From Parasphingorhabdus flavimaris (lineage in GTDB: Bacteria > Pseudomonadota > Alphaproteobacteria > Sphingomonadales > Sphingomonadaceae): DNA of 64,000 nucleotides. Shown piece after piece: positions 56,573 through 64,000 of this stretch; position 1 is the stretch's first letter, and each line of letters begins with the position of its first letter. The notes under the pieces were generated by a model. It was not told the DNA's origin, did not search any database, and saw only the letters and a program-made list of their open reading frames with translations. Both the position numbers and the translations under genes were made by a program. The stretch spans positions 578,501 through 642,500 of the forward strand of contig NZ_JABWMH010000003.1 of NCBI RefSeq assembly GCF_013371215.1. The letters are read 5' to 3'.

Positions 56573-58144
56573 ATGACAAACGATAAAGCTGATCCTGTCG
56601 GTGCAAAAAAAACGAAGGCAAAAATGCCGTCCAGTCCTCTGGCCCCGATTAGCGGCAGCATTCGATTATTTCGTCGCTGGTGGCGGCTTGCCGTGCGCGC
56701 CGGAGTCGATCAGCAAACGGTGATCGACAAAGTGCGTGAGGATAGTGGCTTCACCCCGCATTTCGCGTTCATGACCTCAATGTCGGCGGGCATCGCTATC
56801 CTCGGGTTGCTGCTCTCGTCCCCGGCAGTTGTTATTGGCGCCATGCTTCTCTCACCGTTGATGGGGCCGATCATGGGTGCCGGCTTCGCACTCGCCGTTG
56901 GCGATTCCGTGTGGCTGAAGGAAAGTGGCAAGGCGATCTTGCTGGGAACAATAATTTCCATATTGTTTGCCGCACTTGTGGTGACCATGTCGCCCATCCA
57001 GACTGTCACCGCTGAGATTGCGGCCCGTACGCGACCCAATCTGTTTGATCTCGCCGTCGCTCTCTTTTCCGCATTAGCCGGTGCCTACGCGATGATCCGG
57101 GGCCGGATGGGTACAATTGTCGGTGTTGCAATCGCGACGGCGTTGATGCCACCTCTCGCGGTTGTCGGCTTTGGCCTTGCGACTTTCAACTGGTCGGTTT
57201 TCGGCGGTTCGCTACTGCTGTTTTTCACCAACTTGATGACGATTGCGCTGACGGCGACCGGGATGGCGCGCCTTTACGGTTTCCGCTCTGTGCTGTCGGA
57301 ACGGCAGTCACAGGTTCAGGTGGCGATCATGACCATCGTGTTTGTCGCGCTTGCGATTCCACTAGGCTTCTCGCTCAAGCAGATTGCCTGGGAAGCAAAT
57401 GTGTCCCGATCAGCCAATGGCTATATCAAGGATCAGTTCGGCGACCGCGCCAGCGTTTCGAAAATCGAAATTGATTTCGATGCAGAGCCCATTGTCGTCA
57501 ATGCGACGGTTTTCACGCCCAGGATACTGGCTGGCGCAAATGAACAGAGCGCGCGGGTGATAAGCCGCAGCTTGGGCCAGTTGATTGCGGTGAAGATCAC
57601 CCAGTTCAAGGTGGAATCGGGTGATGACGCCCAATCTGCGGAACTGGCTGCGGCGAGAGCCCAGGCGCAGGCTCAGCAGGCGGAGATCCAGGTAACGAGG
57701 TTGAGAGAGAATCTCGCCCTGATTGCTGGTGTCCCGATGGATGATGTCACGCTCGATACGACCAGGCGCCGCGCCATGGTGATTGCAAAACCACTGCCAG
57801 GCGCATCTCTTGCATCCTATTATGCGCTCGAACAGCGGGTCGGAGCAGGGGCAAAGAACTGGACGATAAAGTTGCAGCCGCCAGCCGCTGCCCTGCCGGA
57901 GCTGACGATCAGCGATGGCGCTCTGCCTGAAGCGTCCGCTCGCAATCTCGATCTGATAATTTGGGCATCCGAGCGCTTGAACCTGCCATTGAGCATGAGC
58001 GGGGGTTTTGCAGATATGGCGGTAGCCAAGCAGGCCCTGGCTGCCAGAAATGTGACGGTGACCGAGCAATTTAATGCTGCTATTCCGAGTGGAGCGGTGA
58101 GACTGCGCTGGCTGTCTCCGACAGAGAATATTGGCTCGCAGTAA
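56573..58144 (+). CDS. DUF389 family membrane protein
   Basis: A 523-residue protein with the DUF389 domain: about six hydrophobic segments between residues 65 and 275, including SMSAGIAILGLLLSSPAVVIGAMLLSPLMGPIMGAGFALA and GTIVGVAIATALMPPLAVVG. A coiled-coil-like stretch (AQSAELAAARAQAQAQQAEI) and a C-terminal soluble domain follow. DUF389 proteins are uncharacterised, possibly transporters or channels. It stands alone between the divergent TetR gene and the DUF4139 pair. Confidence 0.85.
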   Translation: MTNDKADPVGAKKTKAKMPSSPLAPISGSIRLFRRWWRLAVRAGVDQQTVIDKVREDSGFTPHFAFMTSMSAGIAILGLLLSSPAVVIGAMLLSPLMGPIMGAGFALAVGDSVWLKESGKAILLGTIISILFAALVVTMSPIQTVTAEIAARTRPNLFDLAVALFSALAGAYAMIRGRMGTIVGVAIATALMPPLAVVGFGLATFNWSVFGGSLLLFFTNLMTIALTATGMARLYGFRSVLSERQSQVQVAIMTIVFVALAIPLGFSLKQIAWEANVSRSANGYIKDQFGDRASVSKIEIDFDAEPIVVNATVFTPRILAGANEQSARVISRSLGQLIAVKITQFKVESGDDAQSAELAAARAQAQAQQAEIQVTRLRENLALIAGVPMDDVTLDTTRRRAMVIAKPLPGASLASYYALEQRVGAGAKNWTIKLQPPAAALPELTISDGALPEASARNLDLIIWASERLNLPLSMSGGFADMAVAKQALAARNVTVTEQFNAAIPSGAVRLRWLSPTENIGSQ

Positions 58145-58208
58145 AACATGTTTAGCTCAGGTTCATTTCCAAGGGGTTAGCTTCGATTCTCGATAGGGGA
58201 GAAAGACA

Positions 58209-59594
58209 ATGCGGCGTTTCATGTTCACCGGACTTTTGTTGGCGAGCGTTGCAACGCAAGCTGTTGGCCAGTCGTCGACGGATGAATCTGCGCAAGGTGC
58301 CGTCTCGGTTACCATCTACAATAACAATCAGGCGCTGGTGCAGGATATTCGCAGTCTAAATTTGCCCAAGGGCCGCAGCAAGCAGCAATTCCCCGATGTC
58401 TCCGCCCAAATCCGTGCTGAAACCGTGACGCTCTCCGGTCCCGGCATCGGCATCGTTGAACAGAATTTCGATTTCGATCTGCTCACCCCGGCCAAGCTGA
58501 TGGAAAAAGCGGTGGGGCAGACGGTGACCCTGATCCGGACCAATCCTGCAACAGGTGCAGAAACCCGGGTGCGTGCGGAAATACTCGCGGCCAACGGCGG
58601 CGTGGTGATGAAAATCGGTAATACGATTGAAGTGCTGCGCGACGACGGTCTGCCGGTGCGGGTGATTTTTGATCGCGTGCCACCCAATCTGAGGGCGCGT
58701 CCAACGCTATCCATCACTTTGGAGTCGACGGGAGGGCAGGTGCCGACGACGTTGAGTTACCTGACCCCGGGGCTCGGCTGGAAGGCGGATTATGTGACCC
58801 TGTTTGACGACGCCAAGCAGACAATTGACGTCCAGGGCTGGATCACGCTGACCAATAATAGCGGTACCGATTATCGCAATGCCAACACCCTTTTAGTTGC
58901 GGGAAGTCCCAACAGTGGCGGAGGGCGGAACAGCTATCCGCAATGGCCGACCGGTACGATTGACAGCGCCGGAACCGAATCCAATGATCGTGAGCGGCTG
59001 GGCGATTATTATCTCTATCCGCTAGCGGAACGGACCACGATTGCGAATGCCCAGCAGAAGCAGGTCAGTTTTCTCGATGTAACGGCAGCGCCCGCGCGCA
59101 AGGTCTACGAGTTCACGAACAGTTGGCTGGGGACCCGCGATGCTGCCAGCGCCAATTCGGTGCTGAAATTCTCGACCTCGCGCGCCGGTGGTCTGGGCGA
59201 CCAGCTGCCGTCCGGTATCATGCGGGTCTATATGCGCGACAAGCGTGGCGATCCGCAATTTATCGGCGAGAGCCAGATCGAGGCGACACCCATGGGTTCG
59301 TCAATGTCGATCCGCACGGGCGAAGCCTTTGACGTAAAGGTCAAGACCGTCGTCGAGGAGCGCACCCGCCGCTCGTCGAGCCGCTGGCGGAGCAAGATGC
59401 GCTACGAGGTTACCAATGCGCGGCCCGAAGCGGTCACGGTCGACCTCGCTCAGTCCGGACTCTGGGGAGACGTTCGCATCGAGCAGGAAAGCCAGGCCAG
59501 CGAGCGGGTGTCCGCCGACAAGGTGGAATGGCGACTCAACGTGCCTGCCAATGGCAGCGTGACGGTGACCGCGACTTTCGATAGCCGTTACTGA
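58209..59594 (+). CDS. DUF4139 domain protein, secreted
   Basis: A 461-residue protein with a signal peptide (cleaved near QAVGQSS), a short DUF4140-like N-terminal part (VSVTIYNNNQALVQDIRSLNLPKG) and a DUF4139 body (TLSYLTPGLGWKADYVTLFD, RMRYEVTNARPEAVTV) ending in VTATFDSRY. These proteins are periplasmic or outer-membrane associated and of unknown role. Strong ribosome binding site (GGGGAGAAAG). It is followed 15 nt later by a paralogue, so the two form an operon. Confidence 0.85.
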   Translation: MRRFMFTGLLLASVATQAVGQSSTDESAQGAVSVTIYNNNQALVQDIRSLNLPKGRSKQQFPDVSAQIRAETVTLSGPGIGIVEQNFDFDLLTPAKLMEKAVGQTVTLIRTNPATGAETRVRAEILAANGGVVMKIGNTIEVLRDDGLPVRVIFDRVPPNLRARPTLSITLESTGGQVPTTLSYLTPGLGWKADYVTLFDDAKQTIDVQGWITLTNNSGTDYRNANTLLVAGSPNSGGGRNSYPQWPTGTIDSAGTESNDRERLGDYYLYPLAERTTIANAQQKQVSFLDVTAAPARKVYEFTNSWLGTRDAASANSVLKFSTSRAGGLGDQLPSGIMRVYMRDKRGDPQFIGESQIEATPMGSSMSIRTGEAFDVKVKTVVEERTRRSSSRWRSKMRYEVTNARPEAVTVDLAQSGLWGDVRIEQESQASERVSADKVEWRLNVPANGSVTVTATFDSRY

Positions 59595-59609
59595 TCGGGG
59601 GCGAGCGGC

Positions 59610-61187
59610 ATGACCGTCTCCCGGCTTCTGCCCTTTCTGATATTGGCGTTTTGCGCGCAGGCTGGTCCGCTTGCCGCGCAGCAGCTTGTGGTTTCCGAGG
59701 AGGCTAGCAGCGTGTCGATCACGATCTACCGCGCTCCCGGAAGGGGGGATGGCGCTATCAATGTCAATTGGCCGCAAGGCTATGCCCTGATTACTGAAAC
59801 CCGCACGGTGCATCTGCCCGCCGGCGACGCGACGGTGCGCTTCGAGGGCGTTTCGGAAGGCATGTTCCCGGAAAGTGCGATGGTTACGGGATTGCCCCAA
59901 GGCGTCCGGGAAAAGAACCGCGATGCGCGGCTGTTGTCTCCACAAGGTTTGGTGGACGCCTATCTCAAACGCGAAGTCTCGATCACCCGCGCCGACAAGG
60001 CGACTGGCGTCTCGCGCACGCAAGATGTGTTCATCACCGCCGGGCCGGATGGCGGCGTAATCTTCGAGAGCGATGAGGGCTTTGAGGCGCTCCGCTGCAC
60101 CGGCCTGCCGGAACGGATGACCTTTTCGGAAATCCCGGCAGGTCTGTCTGCCAAGCCGACCCTGTCGATCCTCACCACTTCACCGCAGGCTGTGACGGCA
60201 AAATTGACACTGACCTATCTGGCATCCGGCTTCGACTGGCAGGCCGATTATATCGCGACGGTCAAGCAGCGCGAAGTGCAGGAAAAGCCAAAGATGGATC
60301 TGTTCGCCTGGCTGACCGTAGCCAATGGGGGCAACCAGAGTTTCGCAAATGCCAACATGATGGTGGTCGCCGGAGAACCCAACCGCGAACGGCGCACCGA
60401 TCAGGTGCGTCCCACCGGAGGCGCGCTGATCATCCGCTGCTGGCCGATGCAACGGACACATCAGGTTCCCTATAATCCTGGATATATTTCCGCTCCGCCG
60501 CCACCACCGGCTTATGCTCCCATGATGTATGAAGACGAGGGAGCAGAGATCATGGTCACGGCGACGCGGCGTAGCGAAAAAATGATGGATATGGCCTCGC
60601 CGGTAGCGGTTGTTGTCGCGGAGCAGGAGGATCTTGGCGATCTCAAACTATATCGGGTTCCCGAGCGCGTGATGGTGAATGCCAAGGGCCAGAAACAGGT
60701 GGCTATGATCGTCAAGCCAGACGTTACCTTTGAACGTGTCTATGTGGCGAATGCCGGAAATTATAATGAGAGCAGCGCCGCGATCAGTTATGTTCTCCGC
60801 AGCAAGAATGATGCGGAAAACGGACTGGGTGTACCGCTGCCGGCTGGGCGGGTTGCGGTGTTTGAAAATAGTTTCGCCGGACCGCTGCTGGCGGGGGAAG
60901 GGGCTTTGCCCGATCGGGCACTAAATAACGAGATTGAGGTCGAAGTGGGCCGTTCATCCGATGTGCGATTGTCGGTGGTTTCAACACGCCAGTCCAGGCG
61001 CAAGCAAAGCTGGCGCGCGGTGGTGACCAATGCCCGCGATCACCCGGTGACGTTTGAAATGGAAATCCCCCATATTATCTCGGGCCTGGTCAGGGGTGTT
61101 GAGGTGATTGACGGTGTTCCGACTTGGCGGGTGACGGTTCCGGCCAATGACGAAGCGAAACTTTCCTACGCAATCAAATTGCGCTGA
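59610..61187 (+). CDS. DUF4139 domain protein with TonB-box-like insert
   Basis: A 525-residue paralogue of the preceding gene: signal peptide (FLILAFCAQAGPLAAQ), VSITIYRAPGRGDGAINVNWPQG, LTLTYLASGFDWQADYIATV, and the shared QEDLGDLKLYRVPERVMVNAKGQKQVAMIV. Between the two halves it has an extra segment (about residues 285-335) with PPPPPAYAPM and GAEIMVTATRR, which looks like a proline-rich linker plus the VTATRR TonB-box region of outer-membrane receptors. That could permit contact with TonB. Function unknown. Confidence 0.83.
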   Translation: MTVSRLLPFLILAFCAQAGPLAAQQLVVSEEASSVSITIYRAPGRGDGAINVNWPQGYALITETRTVHLPAGDATVRFEGVSEGMFPESAMVTGLPQGVREKNRDARLLSPQGLVDAYLKREVSITRADKATGVSRTQDVFITAGPDGGVIFESDEGFEALRCTGLPERMTFSEIPAGLSAKPTLSILTTSPQAVTAKLTLTYLASGFDWQADYIATVKQREVQEKPKMDLFAWLTVANGGNQSFANANMMVVAGEPNRERRTDQVRPTGGALIIRCWPMQRTHQVPYNPGYISAPPPPPAYAPMMYEDEGAEIMVTATRRSEKMMDMASPVAVVVAEQEDLGDLKLYRVPERVMVNAKGQKQVAMIVKPDVTFERVYVANAGNYNESSAAISYVLRSKNDAENGLGVPLPAGRVAVFENSFAGPLLAGEGALPDRALNNEIEVEVGRSSDVRLSVVSTRQSRRKQSWRAVVTNARDHPVTFEMEIPHIISGLVRGVEVIDGVPTWRVTVPANDEAKLSYAIKLR

Positions 61188-61198
61188 CCAAAAAGCGA

Positions 61199-61621
61199 TC
61201 AGTCTTTGCGATATTTCTGTTTTGATTCTTCGGGTATCAATCTCGGGTGATGGTTCTCATCTAGAGCAACGAAGGTAAACAGCCCGCTGGTCACCGGAAC
61301 GCGTTCTTCTCCCAAATTCCGTGAAGCGATAACGTCCAGCCGGATCGCGACTGATGTCCGCCCGATCCGTTCGACCCGGGCATAGACCGAAATCAGGTCG
61401 CGGGTCAGGATCGGGGCGATAAATTCCATTGCCTCAATGGCGACCGTTGCGGTCGATCCGCGCGCCACTCTTGCCGCCATGATCCCGCCGGCGATGTCCA
61501 TTTGTGACAATACCCAGCCACCGAAAATATGGCCGTTATTATTCAGATCACGCGGTTGCGGCGCGACCCGCAGCACCGGCTGCATCTTTGCCAATGCGGC
61601 CAGATCATCATCACTCATCAT
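61199..61621 (-). CDS. Acyl-CoA thioesterase, YciA-like hotdog
   Basis: About 140 residues with the YciA/acyl-CoA thioester hydrolase pattern: NNNGHIFGGWVLSQMDIAGGIMA (active-site Asn/Asp and helix), ATVAIEAMEFIAPILTRDLISVYARVERIGRTSVAI, and TSGLFTFVALD. YciA-like enzymes hydrolyse a wide range of acyl-CoAs. Three closely spaced ATGs (61630, 61621, 61618) are possible; I take 61621. The start overlaps the stop of the membrane-protein gene 61611-61910. Confidence 0.88.
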   Translation of the reverse strand: MMSDDDLAALAKMQPVLRVAPQPRDLNNNGHIFGGWVLSQMDIAGGIMAARVARGSTATVAIEAMEFIAPILTRDLISVYARVERIGRTSVAIRLDVIASRNLGEERVPVTSGLFTFVALDENHHPRLIPEESKQKYRKD

Positions 61622-61910
61622 CAAATCCATCCGGTGAGAACGGATCATCAATCGACTCGTCATGTCCGGTACCGCTCGACAGGAACACCAGTCCCATCAG
61701 CGCCGCCGTCAGCATCAGCGCAAAGGCTATGCCGCCGGCTGTGGCGATGTATAAATGTATCGAGACCCAGCCATGCAGATAGAATAGCACCGACAATGTG
61801 GCTGCCGTGCATATCAGCGTGAACAGTGCCATGCCGCGCATCAGGCGCCAGTATCGGGCCCAGGCCATGCTGGCGTAAAGGGGGTCATCAAGGCGGGAAG
61901 GTTGAGGCAA
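61611..61910 (-). CDS. Small two- or three-helix membrane protein
   Basis: A 99-residue protein with two or three hydrophobic segments (about 27-45, 48-60 and 62-80: MALFTLICTAATLSVLFYLHG, AGGIAFALMLTAALMGLVFL) and an acidic, Asp-rich tail (DESIDDPFSPDGFDDE). Its stop overlaps the following thioesterase start, so the two are coupled, as in other alphaproteobacteria where this pair recurs. Function unknown. Confidence 0.78.
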   Translation of the reverse strand: MPQPSRLDDPLYASMAWARYWRLMRGMALFTLICTAATLSVLFYLHGWVSIHLYIATAGGIAFALMLTAALMGLVFLSSGTGHDESIDDPFSPDGFDDE

Positions 61911-62029
61911 AAGACGCTCCGTCGGTTTTCAGTGCATTGGACGCTAATCCTGTTACCATCAAGCCCAATGACTTTCAAAAATATGTTATAGAGGTGCAAT
62001 AAACAGAATCAAAGCGGAGGAGAGGCACG

Positions 62030-62458
62030 ATGACGATTCATTCTATTTTGCAGGGACGCAGCGGCGAAATTTATAGCTGTACTGCAGATATGTCGGTTTC
62101 GCAGGCTGTAGAAATACTGGCAGAGAAGCGCATCGGCGCCCTTCCGGTGCTCGATGGTGCCGCGATCGTGGGCATATTCTCCGAGCGTGATGTCCTCCAT
62201 TGCATCCGGCAATATGGCGCTGCCGCGATGGACCACGCGGTGCGCGACGTGATGACCGCCGATGTTATCACCGTCGACCGGAAAAAAAGCGCGATCGGCG
62301 CGCTGTCGCTGATGACCAAAAGAAGAATTCGTCACTTGCCGGTGGTCGAAGATGGCGAATTGGTCGGTTTTGTCTCGATCGGCGATCTGGTCAAATATCG
62401 CATCGATAAAATCGAAAGCGAGGCGGCGGCGATGCGGGACTATATCCAGTCGGCATGA
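62030..62458 (+). CDS. Two-CBS-domain protein
   Basis: A 142-residue protein made of a tandem CBS pair (about residues 8-66 and 72-130): SVSQAVEILAEKRIGALPVLDG, FSERDVLHCI, VRDVMTADVITVDRKKSAI, HLPVVEDGELVGFVSIGDLV. CBS pairs bind adenine nucleotides such as AMP, ATP or NADH and usually regulate a partner. No partner is adjacent. Strong ribosome binding site (GGAGGAGAGG). Confidence 0.9.
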   Translation: MTIHSILQGRSGEIYSCTADMSVSQAVEILAEKRIGALPVLDGAAIVGIFSERDVLHCIRQYGAAAMDHAVRDVMTADVITVDRKKSAIGALSLMTKRRIRHLPVVEDGELVGFVSIGDLVKYRIDKIESEAAAMRDYIQSA

Positions 62459-62501
62459 ACAACGGTCAGGAACAGAAACGGCGATGCTGATCGCATAAGC
62501 T

Positions 62502-63992
62502 CTATCGAGCCTCCGGCTGTAGTTCCGCAAGCACCGGTTCCGGCGGCTTGCGGCGGACGATCAGCTGGATCACCTCGATCAGCGTCGGCTTGGCCAATAT
62601 ATATAGCAGGGCAATATAGGCGAGGCCGCCAATTGCGACCAATAGCGCCAATCGCGCATAGACTATCATGACCGGCAGCATTTGATCGGCGAGATAGACG
62701 ATGGCCGCCATCGCGACCGAGGCAGAAAGGCCGGGCCAAACGGCCTTGGCAATTTCCCACCCGTTTATGCCGATATGGCGATGGGATTGCGAGTAAGTGA
62801 ATATCGTCAGTAACGGGAAGGCGATGACCCAGCCCCAGGCGAGGCCGTAAATCCCGAACTGGATGCCGATCAGGAAGGTGGCCGGCATCAGGAACGCGCC
62901 GAACATATTGGTGCGGGCGGTAATCTGCGGGCGGCCAAGCGCATTATTGGCGGGCGTGAACAATATCTGCAGCGTCATCACCGGCATCGCCAGCGCCAGT
63001 ATCGCGACAAAGGGAGACATTTCGGTCCACTTGGGACCGAATAACGTCTCGACCAGCGGATAGGCGGTGACCGCCATTCCGAGATAGAGCGGGCAGGAGA
63101 TCAGCATGATTAGCCGGATCGCCTTGAGAAAGGACCAGGCCAGCGCCCGCGGATCGGATTGCAGCCGGGAATAGGCCGGGAAGGCCACCTCGTTCAGCGG
63201 CGGGACAAACTTCGCGGCGAAAATCGTCGTCAGGAACAGGGCCTCGGCATAAAGGCCGAGTTCGTGCGGATCGAGAAAACGGCCGGCGATGAATATGTCG
63301 GACTGGCTCTGGATGGTCCAGAACAAGTGGCTGGCGAGCAGGGTTGCGCCAAAGCCGAACATGGGGCCGGCACCCTTGAAGTTGAATGTCGGCAATATGT
63401 AGAATTTGACCGCTATCACCAGACAGATGGCTCTGGTCCAGAATATCGCCAGCGGTGCATAGATCAAAGTCCAGACGCCATGGCCATTATAGGCAAAATA
63501 GAGAGCGGTGACAGCGCCGGTCACTCCGGAGATCAGATTGATGATGGCCGGTTTCTTGAATTGCAGATCCCGGCTCAACAGCGCCTCCGGCAGAACCATG
63601 AACGGAGTCGCCAGAAAGATCAGCGCCTGCACCCTCAGCAGGTCGGCGATAATCGGCTGGCGAAAATAGTCGGCTGCCACAGAGGCGAGGGCCACCTGGA
63701 GAATGGCGATACCGCCATTCAGCAGCAGCAGCATGCCAAAGGCCTGCCGAATCTGGATTGTCTCGACTTTCTCGGCCTGGATGATCGAGCTGGCCAGGCC
63801 ATATCCGTTCATGAAGCTCAAAAAGATCAGAACAACCTGGGTCATTGCGAAAATGCCGTAATCTTCCGGGTTGAGGATACGAATCACCGCCAGCGTCGAG
63901 CCCCAGGTAATGATCTGGGACAGGATCTGGGTTCCGGAACGCCAGAAAACGGCGCTCCTTACGCGACTGCCGAAGCTGCTGTCGCCCGCCAA
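62502..63992 (-). CDS. Polysaccharide flippase (Wzx/MOP family)
   Basis: A 496-residue integral membrane protein with about 12-14 hydrophobic segments and the polysaccharide biosynthesis signature near the N-terminus: FWRSGTQILSQIITWGSTLAVIRILNPEDYGIFAMTQVVL. It is related to exopolysaccharide or O-antigen flippases such as lipid III/colanic acid exporters. It begins at the right end of the window, so the rest of the gene cluster (likely glycosyltransferases) would lie beyond 64 kb. The C-terminal tail (KPPEPVLAELQPEAR) is hydrophilic. Confidence 0.88.
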   Translation of the reverse strand: MAGDSSFGSRVRSAVFWRSGTQILSQIITWGSTLAVIRILNPEDYGIFAMTQVVLIFLSFMNGYGLASSIIQAEKVETIQIRQAFGMLLLLNGGIAILQVALASVAADYFRQPIIADLLRVQALIFLATPFMVLPEALLSRDLQFKKPAIINLISGVTGAVTALYFAYNGHGVWTLIYAPLAIFWTRAICLVIAVKFYILPTFNFKGAGPMFGFGATLLASHLFWTIQSQSDIFIAGRFLDPHELGLYAEALFLTTIFAAKFVPPLNEVAFPAYSRLQSDPRALAWSFLKAIRLIMLISCPLYLGMAVTAYPLVETLFGPKWTEMSPFVAILALAMPVMTLQILFTPANNALGRPQITARTNMFGAFLMPATFLIGIQFGIYGLAWGWVIAFPLLTIFTYSQSHRHIGINGWEIAKAVWPGLSASVAMAAIVYLADQMLPVMIVYARLALLVAIGGLAYIALLYILAKPTLIEVIQLIVRRKPPEPVLAELQPEAR

Positions 63993-64000
63993 TGGTTCGT

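Overview
The window looks like a chromosomal segment of a GC-rich alphaproteobacterium, most likely Sphingomonadales (Sphingopyxis/Sphingorhabdus-like). This is inferred from content: DUF6481, DUF3035, DUF4139 and NRDE proteins, a CirA/FecA-type TonB receptor, the ribF-ileS-lspA-DUF3035 order, glnB-glnA, tamA-tamB, and dispersed REP palindromes of the kind common in sphingomonads. No rRNA or tRNA gene was seen.

Layout. 1-12.3 kb is mostly core housekeeping on the minus strand: a partial PilZ protein, an NRDE protein, DUF6481 and DUF167 proteins (plus strand), ribF-ileS-lspA-DUF3035 lipoprotein, folA with an M19 dipeptidase, purE-purK, a diguanylate cyclase (plus) and gpmA. 12.7-20.3 kb is plus-strand: a frameshifted TonB-dependent receptor, a small oxidation operon (Fe-type ADH, hotdog thioesterase, acyl-CoA dehydrogenase), an EamA exporter and a YcaQ-like DNA glycosylase. 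20.3-37 kb holds a secreted protein, tamA-tamB, a GPH-type symporter, glnA/glnB, a PQQ/heme c dehydrogenase, a GAF histidine kinase, an OmpA-type protein, a 47-residue RR-rich protein and a 1-Cys peroxiredoxin.

37.3-51.7 kb is accessory DNA interleaved with core genes (map, a sulfatase-fold transferase, a CinA-like protein, SRAP). It contains a ParD/ParE pair, an MFS gene bracketed by parE and a 5'-truncated parE copy, an AT-rich OLD-family nuclease/UvrD-helicase pair resembling a compact Gabija system, a truncated antitoxin, and an AT-rich four-gene module at 48498-51726. That module encodes a HARE-HTH-Nudix fusion, a membrane protein with a PLD-like cytoplasmic domain, a SelD/PurM-like enzyme that keeps the SelD catalytic residues, and an archaeal-type (NadM-like) NMN adenylyltransferase. 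The genes overlap or are translationally coupled, and I do not recognise the combination as a described system. It is the best candidate for an undescribed system, plausibly a nucleotide or NAD-centred conflict/defence operon. A short repeat with core CTGTCACCGTAATCC occurs four times in one orientation, at the left edge of each acquired segment.

51.8-64 kb returns to core and peripheral metabolism: acnA, carboxymuconolactone decarboxylase-like and VOC proteins, a TetR regulator, DUF389, a DUF4139 pair, a thioesterase, a CBS protein and a polysaccharide flippase.

Four REP-like palindrome families are scattered through the window. Two copies lie in frame inside genes, one as a paired, REPIN-like insertion within essential ileS.
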